Assembly: GCA_030146365.1 (NCBI GenBank)
Contig: JASLBU010000285.1
Span: 1-10,295, forward strand
Direction: 5' to 3'
DNA length: 10,295 nt
Source of the DNA: Candidatus Limnocylindria bacterium
GTDB taxonomy: Bacteria; Chloroflexota; Limnocylindria; QHBO01
In this document: in pieces, positions 8,818 to 10,295 of the stretch
Numbering within the stretch: position 1 is the first letter of the stretch
How the letters are laid out: each line of letters begins with the position of its first letter
Translations under genes and position numbers: made by a program
Notes under the pieces: model-generated
The model's database searches: none
What the model was told of the DNA's origin: nothing
The model's input: the letters and a program-made list of their open reading frames with translations, nothing else

Positions 8818-9273
8818 ATGACCGTCGACCGCAGAGGCGCGTCCGACGATGGCAGGCGCACCATGTCCATCACGCGCATGGTGACGCTCGCCTTTGGCGC
8901 GGTGTACGTCCTGGTCGGCATCCTTGGGTTCCTCGGGGATCCCATCGTCACCAGTGGCTCCCACCCCGACATGGAGTCGGCGACCGGCGACCTGCTCGGG
9001 ATCTTTCCGATCAACGCCATCCACAACGTGGTGCACCTGCTCATCGGTGCCGCGCTGCTGTACGGCTCAACCGCGCACGACCGCGCCGTTGCGGTGGCAC
9101 GCGCCGTCGGCGTGGTCTATCTGCTGGTCGGCGTGCTCGGCTTCGTGTCTCCCGACACCTTTGGCCTCATGCCGATCGGTGGCGCAGATATCGGCCTGCA
9201 TCTCGCCAGCGCCGCCATCCTGCTCGGCGTGACGTTCATCGATGACCGGGCCGACGACCGCCGAACGGCCTGA
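8818..9273 (+). CDS. DUF4383 family four-helix membrane protein
   Basis: This 151-aa integral membrane protein of unknown function matches the DUF4383 pattern: VYVLVGILGFLG (30-41), LLGIFPINAIHNVVHLLIGA (59-78), VYLLVGVLGFVSP (100-112) and ADIGLHLASAAILLGV (123-138). Membrane segments are expected at about 20-40, 66-83, 94-111 and 121-140, with a charged N-terminal tail inside the cell. The two halves repeat each other, each having a helix ending in GxLGF, then a FGL/LGIFP-type loop and a helix with a conserved His (H73, H128). The strong ribosome site sets the start. The next gene starts 32 bases before this one ends, so the pair is coupled. The family is common in actinobacteria and related soil lineages and has no assigned role. 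Confidence 0.85.
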   Translation: MTVDRRGASDDGRRTMSITRMVTLAFGAVYVLVGILGFLGDPIVTSGSHPDMESATGDLLGIFPINAIHNVVHLLIGAALLYGSTAHDRAVAVARAVGVVYLLVGVLGFVSPDTFGLMPIGGADIGLHLASAAILLGVTFIDDRADDRRTA

Positions 9274-9646
9274 CCGCGCGCTGATCCAGGCGTCCTACCT
9301 GATCGTCACCGGCCTCTGGCCGCTCGCGTCGTACCGGTCCTTCGAGTGGGTGACCGGCACGAAGCGGGATGACTGGCTCGTCAAGACCATCGGCCTGCTG
9401 ACCGCCATCATGGGCGTGGCGATCATGACCGATGGCGGCGCCCGGACCAGACAGACGCGCCTGCTGGGCGTCGGCTCGGCGGTCGCGTTCGGCCTCGTCG
9501 ATGTCTGGTACGCCGGAGTGCGCCGTCGTATCCGTCCGATCTACCTGGCCGATGCGGTGGTTCAGACCGGGTTCCTGGTCGGCTGGCTCCGCCGCCCGGA
9601 CGGTCGACTGGACGTCTCGTCCGTGCCGCCCACCGACGGCGGCTGA
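9242..9646 (+). CDS. Conserved-looking small integral membrane protein, unknown function
   Basis: This 134-aa protein probably has four hydrophobic segments, at about 16-31, 46-63, 74-91 and 99-116. A polar loop YRSFEWVTGTKRDDWLVKT (31-49) between the first two looks like a family signature (SFE-VTG-K-D-WLV). I have seen this pattern in unnamed small membrane proteins of soil bacteria, but I cannot give a family name. The ATG lies inside the preceding DUF4383 gene (32-base overlap) and has no Shine-Dalgarno, so it is probably translated by coupling. Both proteins are small, four-helix and co-encoded, so they may work together in the membrane; that is inference. It is followed by a convergent helicase gene. 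Confidence 0.75.
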   Translation: MTGPTTAERPDRALIQASYLIVTGLWPLASYRSFEWVTGTKRDDWLVKTIGLLTAIMGVAIMTDGGARTRQTRLLGVGSAVAFGLVDVWYAGVRRRIRPIYLADAVVQTGFLVGWLRRPDGRLDVSSVPPTDGG

Positions 9647-9701
9647 GCGTCACGATCCGTACCAGGCGCTTCCCTGCGGTCGTTCCCTCTCGCGCCGCCG
9701 C
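9647..9701. other. Convergent spacer without clear terminator
   Basis: These 55 bases separate the converging membrane-protein and helicase genes. I see no strong inverted repeat or T-run here. Confidence 0.4.
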
Positions 9702-10295
9702 CTAGCTGCGATCGCGCTGCTCGCCGGGCAGGGCGACCCAAGTCGACCGCCGCCCGGGAGCGGCCTGTGGGCGCACGCGGCTGCCTCCGCCTTCGCGTCG
9801 TGCCTGGGAGGACCACCGCGGCCGCTCCGGGGAGCCTCGGCGCTGGCCGGAGGCCGGGGATCGGCCGTCCGAGCCTGACTGCCGTCCGACGGCCCCGGGC
9901 ACCGGCTCGACGGAGATCGGACGGCCGATGAGCGCCTCGATCTCGCGCAGCTGCGGAAGCTCCGCCTCCGAGACGAGCGAGATGGCAATGCCGTCCGCCC
10001 CCGCCCGTCCGGTGCGGCCGATGCGGTGCACGTAGTCCTCCGCCGATCGGGGGAGGTCGTAGTTGATGACGTGTGGGAGCGCATCGATGTCGATCCCGCG
10101 TGCCGCGACCTCCGTCGCGACAAGGACGCTCACCCGGCCTGCCTTGAAGTCGTCGAGAGCCGCGATGCGCTGCGATTGCGCCTTGTTGCCGTGGATGGCG
10201 GCCACCCGGATGCCGTCGCGGTCCAGCTGGTTCGTGAGTCGATCGGCTCCCAGCTTCGTCCGCACGAAGACGAGCGCGGAGCTCACTCGGCCGCC
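9702..10295 (-). CDS. rhlE: DEAD-box RNA helicase RhlE-like, C-terminal half (5' end outside the window)
   Basis: The frame is open to the window edge and ends at TAG 9702-9704, leaving 197 C-terminal residues. It holds the second RecA-like domain: motif IV SALVFVRTK (residues 6-14 of the fragment), IHGNKAQSQR (34-43), motif V VLVATEVAARGIDI (57-70), and motif VI HRIGRTGRAG (90-99). After residue 130 comes a basic, Gly/Arg/Ser-rich tail typical of RNA-binding extensions. IHGNKAQ with INYDLPRSAEDYVHRIGRTG is the RhlE pattern; these enzymes unwind short RNA duplexes in ribosome assembly and RNA decay. Motif V reads ATE where ATD is usual. The Q motif, Walker A and DEAD box lie beyond the window, so activity cannot be judged. 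The GTG at 10284-10286 is internal, not the start. Confidence 0.92.
   Translation of the reverse strand, partial: GGRVSSALVFVRTKLGADRLTNQLDRDGIRVAAIHGNKAQSQRIAALDDFKAGRVSVLVATEVAARGIDIDALPHVINYDLPRSAEDYVHRIGRTGRAGADGIAISLVSEAELPQLREIEALIGRPISVEPVPGAVGRQSGSDGRSPASGQRRGSPERPRWSSQARREGGGSRVRPQAAPGRRSTWVALPGEQRDRS

Noticed and set aside
7957..9036. 359-codon minus-strand frame opposite the M24 and DUF4383 genes
   Set aside because: No motif and biased composition; the plus-strand genes have ribosome sites and family signatures.
8355..9245. 296-codon plus-strand frame overlapping the M24 and DUF4383 genes
   Set aside because: The product is Arg/His/Pro-rich shadow sequence without a domain, crossing two real genes and the gap.

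Overview
This is a GC-rich (roughly 70% by eye), tightly packed bacterial chromosomal segment. Coding strands show the strong G/C third-position bias of a high-GC genome. The gene set includes an F420-type luciferase-like oxidoreductase of the Rv1855c kind, a DUF4383 membrane protein and a GalT with two CxxC pairs. Together these suggest an actinobacterium or a soil-type Chloroflexota relative. I cannot fix the phylum from the sequence alone. I see no mobile element, CRISPR array, rRNA or tRNA.

Layout. (1) Positions 1-3307, plus strand: the 3' end of a GH43 glycosidase, then after 4 bases a 945-aa GH2 glycosidase with both catalytic glutamates. (2) Positions 3308-3360: a short convergent spacer holding a perfect 9-bp inverted repeat. 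(3) Positions 3361-5340, minus strand: a two-gene unit of a zinc-dependent NAD(H) dehydrogenase followed by an F420-type LLM oxidoreductase. (4) Positions 5341-5437: a divergent spacer with a perfect 12-bp palindrome. (5) Positions 5438-8730, plus strand: a small unrecognised ORF, galT, galK and an M24-fold protein, all overlapping end to start. (6) Positions 8731-9646: an 87-bp gap with a strong Shine-Dalgarno, then a DUF4383 membrane protein overlapping a second small multi-span membrane protein. (7) Positions 9647-10295: a convergent gap and the C-terminal half of an RhlE-like DEAD-box RNA helicase on the minus strand.

How the genes fit together. GH43 and GH2 enzymes would release monosaccharides from plant-type oligosaccharides. 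The GH2 protein has no signal peptide, so it probably acts on imported oligosaccharides in the cytoplasm. GalK and GalT then carry galactose into the Leloir pathway; galE and galM are not in the window. The dehydrogenase and the LLM oxidoreductase between the two plus-strand blocks may oxidise or reduce a sugar or aglycone, but their substrates cannot be read from sequence. The most unusual items are the M24-fold protein at the end of the gal operon, which has lost most metal ligands, the small coupled ORF before galT, and the palindrome in the divergent promoter region. None of these amounts to a clearly new system.
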